64,000 bases of DNA from Flavilitoribacter nigricans DSM 23189 = NBRC 102662 (GTDB taxonomy: Bacteria; Bacteroidota; Bacteroidia; Chitinophagales; Saprospiraceae), in NCBI RefSeq assembly GCF_002646595.1, contig NZ_PDUD01000035.1, positions 97,705 to 161,704 of the forward strand. Reading direction: 5' to 3'. A program made the translations under genes and the position numbers. Each line of letters begins with the position of its first letter. The first letter of the stretch is position 1. Shown here piece after piece: positions 52,772-62,240 of the stretch. The notes under the pieces are model-generated. The model saw nothing but the letters and a program-made list of their open reading frames with translations, had not been told where the DNA came from and searched no databases.

Positions 52772-53419
52772 ATGAGAACGCTCTGTTTTGGGATTAGCTG
52801 TATTGTTTTATTCCTGAGTGGAATTCGTGTGGATGCCCAGGATTTGCGGGTAGCGGGTAACATTGGCATCGGTACCGTTCCCGATACCAAACTGGATGTG
52901 AACGGCACCGTAAAGATTCGTGACCTCCCTCCCGGAGAAGGAACGCCGGTAGTTGCGGACGCAGAAGGCAATCTTTTTGCCGGCGATGGCATCATCAGCA
53001 ATGATTCGCTGACCTACACGGTGATTTCGGGCTACGGCCCCGCCATTGCTACCGGTACTTATCCATTGGGCTCGTTTAACATCGGTGGTGCCAGTGGAGA
53101 GGGGATCATGGTCCTGAACCTGACCAAAGCGGTAGATCGGAACACGGCCGGTTTCTTGAACCTTTTTGCCATTCCGAATACAAATTCTGTGGTCATTGAG
53201 ATCGATGTATACAAGGCAGGTTCCAATACACCATACGCTTCCCATAAATTTTCGCAGATCCAGGTGTTGGCTTTCTCCCAGGCTTATCCTGCCGCTGAAG
53301 AGCAATCCGAAACTTTCACCATTGGCGTACCGGTATATGGCTTTTTTGATCATGTCAATGGCACCTCTTTCGCCTATGACCTACTGAACAGCGTTGAGAT
53401 AGCTTACGGATCTTTTTAA
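52772..53419 (+). CDS. Exported protein with a tail-fibre-like head motif
   Basis: 215 residues with a signal peptide (ISCIVLFLSGIRVDAQ). The mature protein starts LRVAGNIGIGTVPDTKLDVN and continues GTVKIRD, the 'xGNVGIGTxxPxxKLDVxG' motif common at the start of Bacteroidota surface proteins and phage tail fibres. The rest is beta-rich and not recognised. It precedes the T9SS cargo gene by 92 bp. Confidence 0.65.
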   Translation: MRTLCFGISCIVLFLSGIRVDAQDLRVAGNIGIGTVPDTKLDVNGTVKIRDLPPGEGTPVVADAEGNLFAGDGIISNDSLTYTVISGYGPAIATGTYPLGSFNIGGASGEGIMVLNLTKAVDRNTAGFLNLFAIPNTNSVVIEIDVYKAGSNTPYASHKFSQIQVLAFSQAYPAAEEQSETFTIGVPVYGFFDHVNGTSFAYDLLNSVEIAYGSF

Positions 53420-53511
53420 CCCGGTTTTGGTCCCAGAGGCCATGACCAATAATTGCGAGTACTATGGGGTTTAGAGGTTGGTACCGGGTCCAAAGATCAG
53501 GCGTAAAAGCC

Positions 53512-54633
53512 ATGACTTTCCCGCTTTCAAATAGTTGGATCATGCATTCCGTCTTACCGTTGATCCTGTTGTTGCAGGTCAATAGTGGGCGGGGACAGAT
53601 CGTCCTCGCCTCGGATGGTTCTTCGATCATCCGGATCCAGGGTTTGCCGACGGAAGATTGTAACAAAACAGTCGCGATCTACAAATACAGCGGCACTCCG
53701 CAAAACCGGGTGACACTGGCCAGTCAGGTAGAGGAGGCTTTAGCTGCGATACCTGCGGCCGAGCGGATTAAACTCGAAGCCGGTAAACTTTACCGGTACA
53801 ATTTGCAGATTAAGTTGCCGGATTATACCGAGATCAATCCTTCCTTATGGGGGCAGACGCACGGAAAAGGAACAGCCGTAGTGCCGGTCTATTACGATAG
53901 CGACGGGATCTTGTCTCCATCGGCCAGGCCGCAGTTCCTGCGATCGAATAACCAGTACACACGAGCTTTGGATGTTACGCGACTGGAGGGTTCCCTTAAA
54001 TTCGACGAGGGCAGCTCGAATGCATACCTGTGCATTCCGTACCGGGAAAAGAACCGGAACAATACCGTTTACACCACCAACATCATCATTCCGCTGGTGG
54101 TGACCGGATCGGAAAAGTCAGCCAATCCTGCTGCCACCGAACCAACCGAAAAAGTAGCCGCCACTTCAAGGGGCAGGACCCCGGCGGTAAAACAAGCGGC
54201 GAAGCAACTGCCGCAGCCGATCGTCGGAGTTACCGCTCAGGTGCAGTCGCCCGGCCGGTCGATCCAGCCGGATCCGGGACTAAAATGGAAGGGAACGGGA
54301 AAACGGCTGGGTTACACCATACCGTGTCTGCCTGAGGAGGAAGAGGAAGAACCGGTAACGGATCTGAGCCTGAAAGTATATCCCAATCCATCGAGCGGTA
54401 CGACCAGTATTCAGTACCATTTGCCGGAGCCGGATGCGGTCGCGATCCTGGTCTATGATGTCCAGGGTAAAGCCGTGAAAACCCTGTTGTCGAAAACGAG
54501 TAAGGAAGCCGGAGTGCACCAAATTTTCTGGAACTCCGAGGGACTGCCCAGCGGGATGTATCTGGTCCGGGTACAGACGTCAACGGACTTCACGGTAAAT
54601 AAGATCATGTTGACCAGGGATACGCACCGCTAG
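53512..54633 (+). CDS. Type IX secretion system cargo (type A sorting domain)
   Basis: 373 residues. A signal peptide (HSVLPLILLLQVNSG) leads to a domain without recognised motifs and a proline/alanine-rich linker. The last 85 residues form a type A sorting domain: LKVYPNPSSGTTSIQYHLP, ILVYDVQGKAV and LPSGMYLVRVQT, ending with a basic tail. This directs the protein through the outer membrane by the type IX secretion system, and it is the clearest evidence for the phylum. A longer frame opens with an ATG at 53464. The function of the passenger is unknown. Confidence 0.82.
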   Translation: MTFPLSNSWIMHSVLPLILLLQVNSGRGQIVLASDGSSIIRIQGLPTEDCNKTVAIYKYSGTPQNRVTLASQVEEALAAIPAAERIKLEAGKLYRYNLQIKLPDYTEINPSLWGQTHGKGTAVVPVYYDSDGILSPSARPQFLRSNNQYTRALDVTRLEGSLKFDEGSSNAYLCIPYREKNRNNTVYTTNIIIPLVVTGSEKSANPAATEPTEKVAATSRGRTPAVKQAAKQLPQPIVGVTAQVQSPGRSIQPDPGLKWKGTGKRLGYTIPCLPEEEEEEPVTDLSLKVYPNPSSGTTSIQYHLPEPDAVAILVYDVQGKAVKTLLSKTSKEAGVHQIFWNSEGLPSGMYLVRVQTSTDFTVNKIMLTRDTHR

Positions 54634-54834
54634 CTACCCGTCCGGTAGAAGCTATCGGATTTAATTGCGGGTGCAGCCTTTCTGTTTTTATCTGGTCTTT
54701 CCGGATAGGAGCTAAACTAAATTTTTCCATTTACTCCGGTTTGATATTCCTTCCCGGTGATTTCTATTATCAAGTTTAAGACAAGGGTACGGTGTTTCCT
54801 CAGTAAGGGGAACCGCCAGACTCAATTAATTCAA

Positions 54835-56010
54835 ATGACTATGAATAATAGACTGATCACCGTTCTTTTTTGCTGCTGCTTTTCAATTGCTTTGATTGGA
54901 CAGGGGGCGCTGGTTTACCGGCCCGCTGGTTTCGATGAAGTACAGGAAGTGACCGGCACCTATGGCGATAATCTCAGTTACAAACTTTATTTACCCGCTG
55001 ATCCGGATAGCGGAAAATGGCCGCTGGTGGTTTTTATCAACGGGGTAGGAGGGGATGTGACTACCTGGGACCAATATATCGACTGGCCGAAAGCCTGTGC
55101 TGCCCGTGGTTTGGCGGCTGTAGCGTACGAAGTAAAAAGGGAGTCGCCCTACGAGAATACCCGGGAGATTCTGGACTATTTGATGGCGGGTAAGGCCCAT
55201 CCGCAGGTGGACGGAGACCAGCTGGTGCTTTGGATGTGTTCTTCCAACGGCAGGGTAGGGAGCCGTATTCTTTTTGATCCGGCCTACCCCCAGATAAAAG
55301 GCGGTAGTCTGTACTATCCGGCAGTCCTGCCCGATCTTCCGCTCGATAGAACGGATATCAAATTGGAAATAGTGCGGGCCGGTATGGACAGTTACTCGCT
55401 CAATCAACTACTGGACGCCTGGATTCCCAAACTGCTCACCCGGGATATCGATCTGCAACTCATCAACCTCCCAGCGGCCCGCCACGTCTTTGATCTGTTC
55501 GATGCTCATCTGCCGCAAAGCGAAACGACCATTCGCAATACCGTTAACTTTATGCACGATCTGGCCTACGGGGAAAGCGCCGTTTCCGATCCGGTAACTA
55601 CTCCAACGAGATTATTGACCCTGCTGCAAAATAATGAACTGGAAGAGGCCGAACGGTATTACCGGACCGCGATGGAACAGGATTCTATCACCCGTACCAA
55701 TCTTTTCTACAACGGCCTGTACCGGGACAGTGGCCTCGGAGCCTTATCCATGGCGCTGCAGCAGGAGGAAAAATACGATGCCGCGCTATTGCCTCTACAG
55801 TGGGCCCTGCGCATTGCTCCCGAGCATCCCAATAATCACGATAATCTGGCGGCCCTCTACGAAGCGAAGGGAGATGTGGAGCGGGCTTTGCACCATTCCG
55901 AGCTGGCCTTAAAATATTTGGAAGGTTTCGAGCATCCCAACCAGGCATTTGTCGAGGCGATCCGAACGGCAGCAGCCGATCGGATTGAAAAGCTTCGGAA
56001 CAAAGAATAG
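54835..56010 (+). CDS. Exported alpha/beta-hydrolase with a C-terminal TPR region
   Basis: 391 residues. After a signal peptide (LITVLFCCCFSIALIGQG) the hydrolase domain shows WPLVVFINGVGGD (oxyanion region), WMCSSNGRVGSR at the nucleophile elbow and AARHVFDLFD carrying the probable catalytic histidine. The elbow lacks the first glycine of GxSxG (C-S-S-N-G), a form seen in some dienelactone-hydrolase-like families. Residues about 290-391 are TPR-like (LQWALRIAPEHPNNHDNLAA). Function unknown, possibly an esterase. Confidence 0.68.
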   Translation: MTMNNRLITVLFCCCFSIALIGQGALVYRPAGFDEVQEVTGTYGDNLSYKLYLPADPDSGKWPLVVFINGVGGDVTTWDQYIDWPKACAARGLAAVAYEVKRESPYENTREILDYLMAGKAHPQVDGDQLVLWMCSSNGRVGSRILFDPAYPQIKGGSLYYPAVLPDLPLDRTDIKLEIVRAGMDSYSLNQLLDAWIPKLLTRDIDLQLINLPAARHVFDLFDAHLPQSETTIRNTVNFMHDLAYGESAVSDPVTTPTRLLTLLQNNELEEAERYYRTAMEQDSITRTNLFYNGLYRDSGLGALSMALQQEEKYDAALLPLQWALRIAPEHPNNHDNLAALYEAKGDVERALHHSELALKYLEGFEHPNQAFVEAIRTAAADRIEKLRNKE

Positions 56011-56115
56011 CCGGCTACGCTTTCTTTGGATAGAATATTTCAGTTGGTAATGGTTTTTTGGGCCGGCCAGTAATGTTAAGGACGGAGAAAAACGTTTTAT
56101 GGTAAAAGAACCCTG

Positions 56116-57960
56116 ATGTTTAAGCACCTCTTCCCCTTCGCAATTTGTAGCCTGGCCTTAATCTGCTTATATTCCTGTTCCCCGCAGACGCTGGAATTTT
56201 ACGTCTCTCCGGAAGGCAACGATGACCATTCCGGAAGCCGTACCCAGCCTTTTGCGACCCTGCAACGGGCCAAAACTGCTGTGCTGGAATCCCTGGCCGA
56301 TAAAGCGGGAGAACGTACGATCTGGCTCCAGCCGGGACGCCACCAGTTGACCGCACCCCTGGTCTTTACATCGGCGGATTTCCCGGATACCAGTAGCCGC
56401 TTACAAATAATTGGAGAGGAAGGTGCCATTATCTCGGGAGGTGTAGTCCTTACCGACTGGCAAACTGCCGAGACCGGACTTTGGATGTGTCAGCTTCCGC
56501 CCGCAGCCGGAAGCGTCCAATCCGTTCGCGAACTGTTTGTGGGCGGTAAGAGAGCCATACGGTCGCGTTTTCCGAATTCCGACTACCTGCGGGTGGGAAC
56601 GGTCGGCGCCGACAAACGCAGCCACTTTTTTTATGAATCGGGCGATTTCCCGCTGCCCGCACAGGTAAACGATACGGAACTGATCCTGATGCACGACTGG
56701 TCTTCCAGCCGTATCTCTATACAATCCATAGATACCACTACGAATAAACTGACGCCGGTGGATTGGATCGGCGCTCGGGTACTCGACTTTTTCACCCTGG
56801 ATCACTGGGAAGCCCACGCCCGTTATTTCCTGGAAAACGATCTGCTATTTATCGACCAGGATTACGAGTGGTATTACTCATCGGAAGAACGCAGGATCTA
56901 CCTTCAACTTCCCACCGGTCAGGACGCCAATGAGCTGGAGATCATCGTGCCGGTATCCGCCGGCCTACTTCAAATGAACGGCACGGAGGAACACCCGATC
57001 CGTAATATCCATATCGAAAACATTACCTTTCGTCACAGTGCCTGGGAACTGCCCACCGGAGGTTACGCCGGTATCCAGGCCACACACTTTGATCCGCGAC
57101 CCAATACAGGAACGGGCTGGTCGGTGGTGCCGGCTGCCGTCACGGCCAGTCTCGCGGAAGCCTGCACCTTTACCAACTGCCGATTCGAAAATCTCGGAGG
57201 TTCGGGCCTGTGGCTCGGTCGGGGATGCACGGATAATGCAGTGACCGCCTCCAAATTCCGGGATATTTCCGGGAACGGCATCATGATCGGGGAGGGCCGG
57301 GATCGCCGGGTGACCGACGGCCCCTGGTGGGAAAACGCTCCGGACCAGGCCGCCCGCGGTAATCGTATTGAAAATTCCACGATCACCGATTGCGGCGTGC
57401 AATTTTTTGGTGCTGTCGGCATCTGGGTGGGTCTGGCCGCCGAAACGACCATTACCAATAACGAGGTCCATCATCTTCCCTATACCGGTATCTCCATCGG
57501 CTGGATGTGGAACCCCAGCCCGACCCCGGCCCGCGGCAACCGGGTGGTCGGCAACCACATTCACCACATCATGCAGAAACTGAGTGACGGCGGCGGCATC
57601 TATATGCTGGGCCTGCAACCGGGAAGTGAACTAAAAGACAATCTCATCCATGATGTGACGGTCAATGTCGGCCGGGCGGAAAGTAACGGCATGTTCCTGG
57701 ATGAAGGTACTACGGATGTGATCGTTTCCGGTAATGTGATCTATAATATTGCGAAATCTCCGATCCGCTTTCACCGGGCTACGACGAATCTGGTTCAGCA
57801 AAATGCCCTGTTTTGCGGGGAAGGAATCCCGCCTTTCACCTATAACGCTACGGATGCCTCCCTCATCAAAAAAGTGGATAATGAGGTACACCAGGCCGGT
57901 GATGCAGGTATTGAGGCAGCTTTGCAGCGGGCAGTAGAGTCCTGGAAGGAAAATCATTAG
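56116..57960 (+). CDS. Right-handed beta-helix lipoprotein, probably polysaccharide-active
   Basis: 614 residues. The lipobox LYSC indicates a lipid anchor. The mature protein starts LEFYVSPEGNDDHSGSRTQP, the typical opening of parallel beta-helix proteins of Bacteroidota, and continues with repeated beta-helix coils (FRHSAWE, CRFENLGGSGLWLG, FRDISGNGIMIGEG, NEVHHLPYTGISIGW, NVIYNIAKSPIRF). Such proteins are polysaccharide lyases, epimerases or hydrolases; catalytic residues cannot be assigned by eye. The gene follows the hydrolase-TPR gene by 105 bp. Confidence 0.8.
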   Translation: MFKHLFPFAICSLALICLYSCSPQTLEFYVSPEGNDDHSGSRTQPFATLQRAKTAVLESLADKAGERTIWLQPGRHQLTAPLVFTSADFPDTSSRLQIIGEEGAIISGGVVLTDWQTAETGLWMCQLPPAAGSVQSVRELFVGGKRAIRSRFPNSDYLRVGTVGADKRSHFFYESGDFPLPAQVNDTELILMHDWSSSRISIQSIDTTTNKLTPVDWIGARVLDFFTLDHWEAHARYFLENDLLFIDQDYEWYYSSEERRIYLQLPTGQDANELEIIVPVSAGLLQMNGTEEHPIRNIHIENITFRHSAWELPTGGYAGIQATHFDPRPNTGTGWSVVPAAVTASLAEACTFTNCRFENLGGSGLWLGRGCTDNAVTASKFRDISGNGIMIGEGRDRRVTDGPWWENAPDQAARGNRIENSTITDCGVQFFGAVGIWVGLAAETTITNNEVHHLPYTGISIGWMWNPSPTPARGNRVVGNHIHHIMQKLSDGGGIYMLGLQPGSELKDNLIHDVTVNVGRAESNGMFLDEGTTDVIVSGNVIYNIAKSPIRFHRATTNLVQQNALFCGEGIPPFTYNATDASLIKKVDNEVHQAGDAGIEAALQRAVESWKENH

Positions 57961-58129
57961 AAAACTGAGAGCACGGACGCAAACAGATTTCCATATTCCC
58001 CAAATCTTAATGAATACTATGCTCCCCTCCGGGGAGCTGTCCACCCCGGTACGGGCCGTATGGCCAGACTGAGGGGGCCAACATTATACCCATCACCACC
58101 AAACCCACCCCCAAGTCCCATATATCCAC

Positions 58130-58137
58130 TATCTTTA
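58130..58137 (+). promoter_or_regulatory. -7 box upstream of the MFS gene
   Basis: TATCTTTA, identical to the boxes at 24209 and 26153, lies 46 bp before the ATG at 58184. No TTG at the right distance. Confidence 0.4.
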
Positions 58138-58183
58138 GTCAAAATCCACGCTTACTAAACCCAAATCCCACCCCACCGACCAA

Positions 58184-59602
58184 ATGTTCATCCATCACCA
58201 AAACCAACGAACATTGGCCCTACTTTCCTTTCTCGACAGATCCCACTCCGTAGCGAAATCCGGCTACAACCGCTGGCTGGTACCGCCCGCCGCCCTTTGC
58301 ATTCACCTGTGCATCGGTCAGATCTACGCCTACAGCGTATTCAACGAACCCATGACCCGCATTCTGGGCGTCACCGCCTCCACACCGGAGGACTGGAAAC
58401 TGACGACGCTCGGCTGGATCTTTAGCATCGCCCTGTTTACGCTCGGCGCTTCCGCGGCCTTATTTGGTAAGTGGCTGGAACGGGTCGGTCCGCGTATGGC
58501 TATGTTCATTTCCGCGGTCTGCTTTTGCGGCGGGTTCCTCGTTGCTGCCCTGGGCGTTTACCTGCATCAGATATGGATCGTTTATCTGGGGCACGGCATC
58601 CTGGGAGGCATCGGCCTAGGCCTGGGTTATATCTCCCCGGTCTCAACCCTGATCAAATGGTTTCCCGACCGGCCCGGACTGGCTACCGGCATGGCCATCA
58701 TGGGTTTCGGCGGAGGCGCCATGATCGCTTCCCCGCTGTCGGTCAGTTTGATGGAATGGTTCAGTTCCGCTAATTCGGTGGGCGTGGCGGAGACCTTTAT
58801 CGCCTTGGGACTGATCTATTTCGTGGTGATGATGGCCGGCGTGTTTACCGTCCGCGTACCGCAGGCAGGCTGGCATCCATCGCACTACCAGCCGGATGCG
58901 GTAAAACCCAAAAAACTGGTTACCACCGCCAATGTCGATGCGGACACGGCCATCCGTACCCCACAGTTCTGGTTTATATTCCTGGTGCTGATGCTGAATG
59001 TAACGGCAGGGATCGGCGTCCTCGGTCAGGCCTCAGTAATGATCCAGGAAATGTTTTCGGCCGATGTGGTCGGAGCGGACCGGGCGATCGGCGTGGCGGA
59101 AGCTGCCGGCTTCGTAGGGTTGCTGAGCTTATTCAACATGCTGGGACGTTTCTTCTGGTCTTCAACTTCCGACCGCATTGGACGAAAACCAACCTACTCC
59201 ATATTCTTCCTGCTGGGGGCTGTATTGTACGTACTGATCCCCACCTTCGGCAATATGGGCAGCTCCGTATTGTTTATCGGTACCTTCTGTATCATCATCA
59301 GCATGTACGGTGGCGGTTTTGCGACCGTACCGGCTTATCTGAAAGATATGTTCGGCGTCATGCAGGTCGGTGCGATTCACGGTCGCTTACTGGTCGCCTG
59401 GTCCTTAGCCGCTATTTTCGGTCCGGTGCTGATCAACTACCTGCGCGCCTATCAGATCGAAACGGTAGGTCTGCCGCCGGCGCAGGCCTATTCTTTCACC
59501 ATGTACATCATGGCGGGCCTGCTGGTGCTGGGTTTCGTCTTCAATATGCTGATCCGGCCGGTGCGGGAGAGATACCATTACGAGGAATCGGGTAAGGGGT
59601 GA
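58184..59602 (+). CDS. OFA-type major facilitator transporter
   Basis: 472 residues with twelve hydrophobic segments. The start of TM1, NRWLVPPAALCIHLCIGQIYAY followed by SVFNEP, and the following GWIFSIALFTLGASAALFGKW match the oxalate/formate antiporter (OFA) group, whose members carry small organic acids such as oxalate, formate, lactate or pyruvate. The loop between TM6 and TM7 is basic and short. The substrate cannot be predicted. It is a single gene with a bidirectional terminator downstream. Confidence 0.87.
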   Translation: MFIHHQNQRTLALLSFLDRSHSVAKSGYNRWLVPPAALCIHLCIGQIYAYSVFNEPMTRILGVTASTPEDWKLTTLGWIFSIALFTLGASAALFGKWLERVGPRMAMFISAVCFCGGFLVAALGVYLHQIWIVYLGHGILGGIGLGLGYISPVSTLIKWFPDRPGLATGMAIMGFGGGAMIASPLSVSLMEWFSSANSVGVAETFIALGLIYFVVMMAGVFTVRVPQAGWHPSHYQPDAVKPKKLVTTANVDADTAIRTPQFWFIFLVLMLNVTAGIGVLGQASVMIQEMFSADVVGADRAIGVAEAAGFVGLLSLFNMLGRFFWSSTSDRIGRKPTYSIFFLLGAVLYVLIPTFGNMGSSVLFIGTFCIIISMYGGGFATVPAYLKDMFGVMQVGAIHGRLLVAWSLAAIFGPVLINYLRAYQIETVGLPPAQAYSFTMYIMAGLLVLGFVFNMLIRPVRERYHYEESGKG

Positions 59603-59891
59603 TTTTTTATAGTAGAGGCTGATGGTCTATTTAATGCCCATTATTTTGGGCCGTATCCTATGAAACCTCTTTCATATATTTTCGTTTATAGTGTTACTCC
59701 AATTATTTAGAGCCTCACTTCATTTAACAACAATCGGCAACGATTATAGACTATTGTAATTTTGTTTCATGTGTGAGGGTGAGGCCAGTTTTGGCTTTGC
59801 CCTTTTTCAACGTTTGTTTTGAGTCATTCTTTCCTTGGACTGCCCACTTTGATAAGTATTTGGAGAGCTTTTCTAGGCCTTGGACTGAAAG

Positions 59892-59927
59892 AAAAAGCCC
59901 TGACGGTGGATCGTCAAGGCTTTTTTT
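59892..59927. terminator. Bidirectional terminator between the MFS and pentapeptide genes
   Basis: AAAAAGCC-C-TGACG (59892-59904), loop GTGGAT, CGTCA-A-GGCTTTTTTT. T-runs exist on both strands, so it can end transcripts from both convergent genes. The other 300 bases of this gap hold nothing I recognise. Confidence 0.8.
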
Positions 59928-60021
59928 GTGGTCTCGCTAGGAATGAAACAATTTCTGTAAAATCCTGATTGCTAGATTTATATAATTTCTCTGAATCATT
60001 ATAAAGAAATTCTAAAAAGCA

Positions 60022-61377
60022 TTAGTCTTTGGGTGTCCTGTATTTTGGAGAAGTAAGTAGTATAAGATTTAGTTCTCCTGGCTTTTTTTCAATATCTGTT
60101 TCCAGCAATGAAGCTAAGCTATCTGGAAGGCCAAAGACCTGATAAATAGTGTTAGAAGATTTAAGTTCTTTAGAATTCAATCCCATGACCCCGTCAAAGT
60201 TGGTACGAATAAAGTAAGTTCCGCTGATATTGGCAAAGTGGAGTTTAGCTCCGCTGAGATTGGTCTCAACGAAATAGGCTTCTTCCAAATCGGCTGAGTT
60301 TAAATTACCTTTTCTAAGGTCAGCTTCGTTGATAAATGCATCTTTGAGGTTTGCCCACTGGAAACCAACACCGAAAAGCTTGCTTCCATTGAGATTGGCT
60401 TTTAAGAGATTGGCATGGTTGAGACGAGTCTCGCTGAGATTGGCTCCACGGAGGCTGGCATTGCTAAGATTAACACCAGATAGATCAGCCTTTTTCAAGT
60501 AAGCTGAATCAAGAATTGCTCCCTGCAGATTAGCTTTATGCAAAACTGTTTGCTTAAATATAATATCCAGTGTAAAAGTATCAATCCCACTATTCACCAA
60601 AGCTAACAATAACGCCCCCCGCTCCGGACTAAGCGGCCGATCAATCATCTTCCCATCCTCCATAAAATAATAAGGTTGAAACGACTGACTTAACGAAGCA
60701 ATCCGCCCAATCAACTGCGGACTTAGTCGCCGCTTCGTATTCTCCGGATCACTCAATTCCTGATTAACCTGGTCCAACACATTCCCTAACAAAAAATTAA
60801 GCGAACTCCGCCGTGCCGCCTCATCCAGCAGGATCTGGTTATCAATCTTCTCATTCTGCTTTTGCAGCAGCTGATTCTGATTATACAACAAAATCGTCCC
60901 CATCAGCCCCCCAATAGCCACGAACACCGTCATCAACATCCGCAGGCCACTATTCCGCAGCCGCGAAAACACCAGATAATGCAATATCCCTGGCAGATCC
61001 TTTTGGATATTTTTCCGCACTTCCGGATCGGCCTTAGCTAGGGCATAGCCGGCAATGGTGTCGGCAATATGATTTGCTTTCGCCTGAATATCCCCGACTG
61101 CCGCTTCTACATCCACCTCCTGCCCGGTATAGCGCCTGGCGAAGTAGTTGATGACGCGGGGTAAGGCGAGTACAGCGATGACAATAAAGAGGAACAGCGC
61201 GATGAATATGGCCATCAATATTGACAAATGGGATAGCAAGTAATCGATGACGGGACGGATGAGAAGGGAACCGATCAGGATGCCGAGGGCTAGGATCAGA
61301 AGAACCTTTTGGGAGTCCCAGTTACCTTTCGGTTTTGGGGGGGCTGCTGTTTCGTTGTTCTCTGCTTGTTCTGGCAT
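60022..61377 (-). CDS. Membrane-anchored pentapeptide-repeat protein
   Basis: 451 residues from the ATG at 61377 (a TTG frame extends to 61422). Two transmembrane segments (about 23-41 and 47-70) are followed by a soluble part and a third hydrophobic segment (MLMTVFVAIGGLMGTILLY, about 150-168). The C-terminal 150 residues form a quadrilateral beta-helix of A(D/N)LxX pentapeptides: KANLQGAILDSAYLKKADLS, then GVNLSNASLRGANL and further coils to about residue 420. The helix should face the cytoplasm. It is the last gene of a minus-strand cluster with the DUF488 protein and its partner, in AT-rich DNA. The role is unknown. Confidence 0.8.
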   Translation of the reverse strand: MPEQAENNETAAPPKPKGNWDSQKVLLILALGILIGSLLIRPVIDYLLSHLSILMAIFIALFLFIVIAVLALPRVINYFARRYTGQEVDVEAAVGDIQAKANHIADTIAGYALAKADPEVRKNIQKDLPGILHYLVFSRLRNSGLRMLMTVFVAIGGLMGTILLYNQNQLLQKQNEKIDNQILLDEAARRSSLNFLLGNVLDQVNQELSDPENTKRRLSPQLIGRIASLSQSFQPYYFMEDGKMIDRPLSPERGALLLALVNSGIDTFTLDIIFKQTVLHKANLQGAILDSAYLKKADLSGVNLSNASLRGANLSETRLNHANLLKANLNGSKLFGVGFQWANLKDAFINEADLRKGNLNSADLEEAYFVETNLSGAKLHFANISGTYFIRTNFDGVMGLNSKELKSSNTIYQVFGLPDSLASLLETDIEKKPGELNLILLTSPKYRTPKD

Positions 61378-61418
61378 GGATATGTGGGGTTGATCCAGGG
61401 TAAAGATAATATAGATCG

Positions 61419-62234
61419 TCAAAACAACTTCAACTGCTTTTCCTTCTGGGGATAAAAAAGGCCAATAATCACAAACGGGTTACTCCCTTTTCTTCTATGC
61501 CATTGCAGCGTTGTGCCCAAAAAAAAGTGTAAATCACATTGTTCGACTAGGTAGTCCCAACACCTGGCCCTCACTTTTTTAAGAGCTTCTTCTTCACTGG
61601 CCGAAGTTTTTATACAATTCCAGTAAAGCTGACCAATTTCCCAATCTTCGATCATGATTTTTCTTCGGGTACCGTCCTCGTCAATAAATCGGTAGCTAAA
61701 TTTATAGGGAACTTTTTTGATATCCAGTTTTTCAAATTCCTCACCGGTAAACAGGCAAAGTTGCTTCATCTGTTCTTTCCATTCCTTTTTCCAATCACGT
61801 TCATCTTCCTCGATGACAAAGTCTACTATTCGCTTTGGTTTGTAAGTAGCCAAGGAAACTGACTTATCTTTATCATAAGCATCCTCGATCAATTTGGTGA
61901 GGCTGATATATACATTTTTCAGACACAATTCTTTTCGAAGCAACCAATTACTCTTTGTTTTGATCTGATCTAAGATTTTAAGATCGCTCATACTTGCATC
62001 AACTGGATTGAAACTTTCCGGCCGGAAATCTTTGTAGGAGTCTCTTTTTTTAAGATTGATCTCGATCCAATAGTATTTTCTGAATCGGTTATTGACAAGC
62101 TTTGAAAGAGGAACTGGGTAGATCCTGATCCATTCCCCCTTTTCGGTTAATCCTGCAGTACAAACTAACTCTTGGTATTTATTGGAAGGTAAGGGGTAAG
62201 TTGTTACTGTAATTAGAATTTTCTTTCTTTCCAT
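61419..62234 (-). CDS. DUF488-associated partner protein, family not recognised
   Basis: 271 residues, no signal peptide or membrane segment. Conserved-looking blocks are TYPLPSNKYQELVCTAGLT, GEWIRIYPVPLSKL, YWIEINL, KDFRPESFNP and the late LHFFLGTTLQWH then FVIIGLFYPQK. I have seen proteins with this start ('TYPxPSxKYxExVCTAGxxxxGxWIRLYP') next to DUF488 genes but know no function for them. It starts six bases after the DUF488 stop and ends 41 bases before the pentapeptide gene, so the three are surely one operon. It could be a nucleic-acid-binding or enzyme subunit; nothing decides this. Confidence 0.7.
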   Translation of the reverse strand: MERKKILITVTTYPLPSNKYQELVCTAGLTEKGEWIRIYPVPLSKLVNNRFRKYYWIEINLKKRDSYKDFRPESFNPVDASMSDLKILDQIKTKSNWLLRKELCLKNVYISLTKLIEDAYDKDKSVSLATYKPKRIVDFVIEEDERDWKKEWKEQMKQLCLFTGEEFEKLDIKKVPYKFSYRFIDEDGTRRKIMIEDWEIGQLYWNCIKTSASEEEALKKVRARCWDYLVEQCDLHFFLGTTLQWHRRKGSNPFVIIGLFYPQKEKQLKLF

Positions 62235-62240
62235 TAGGGT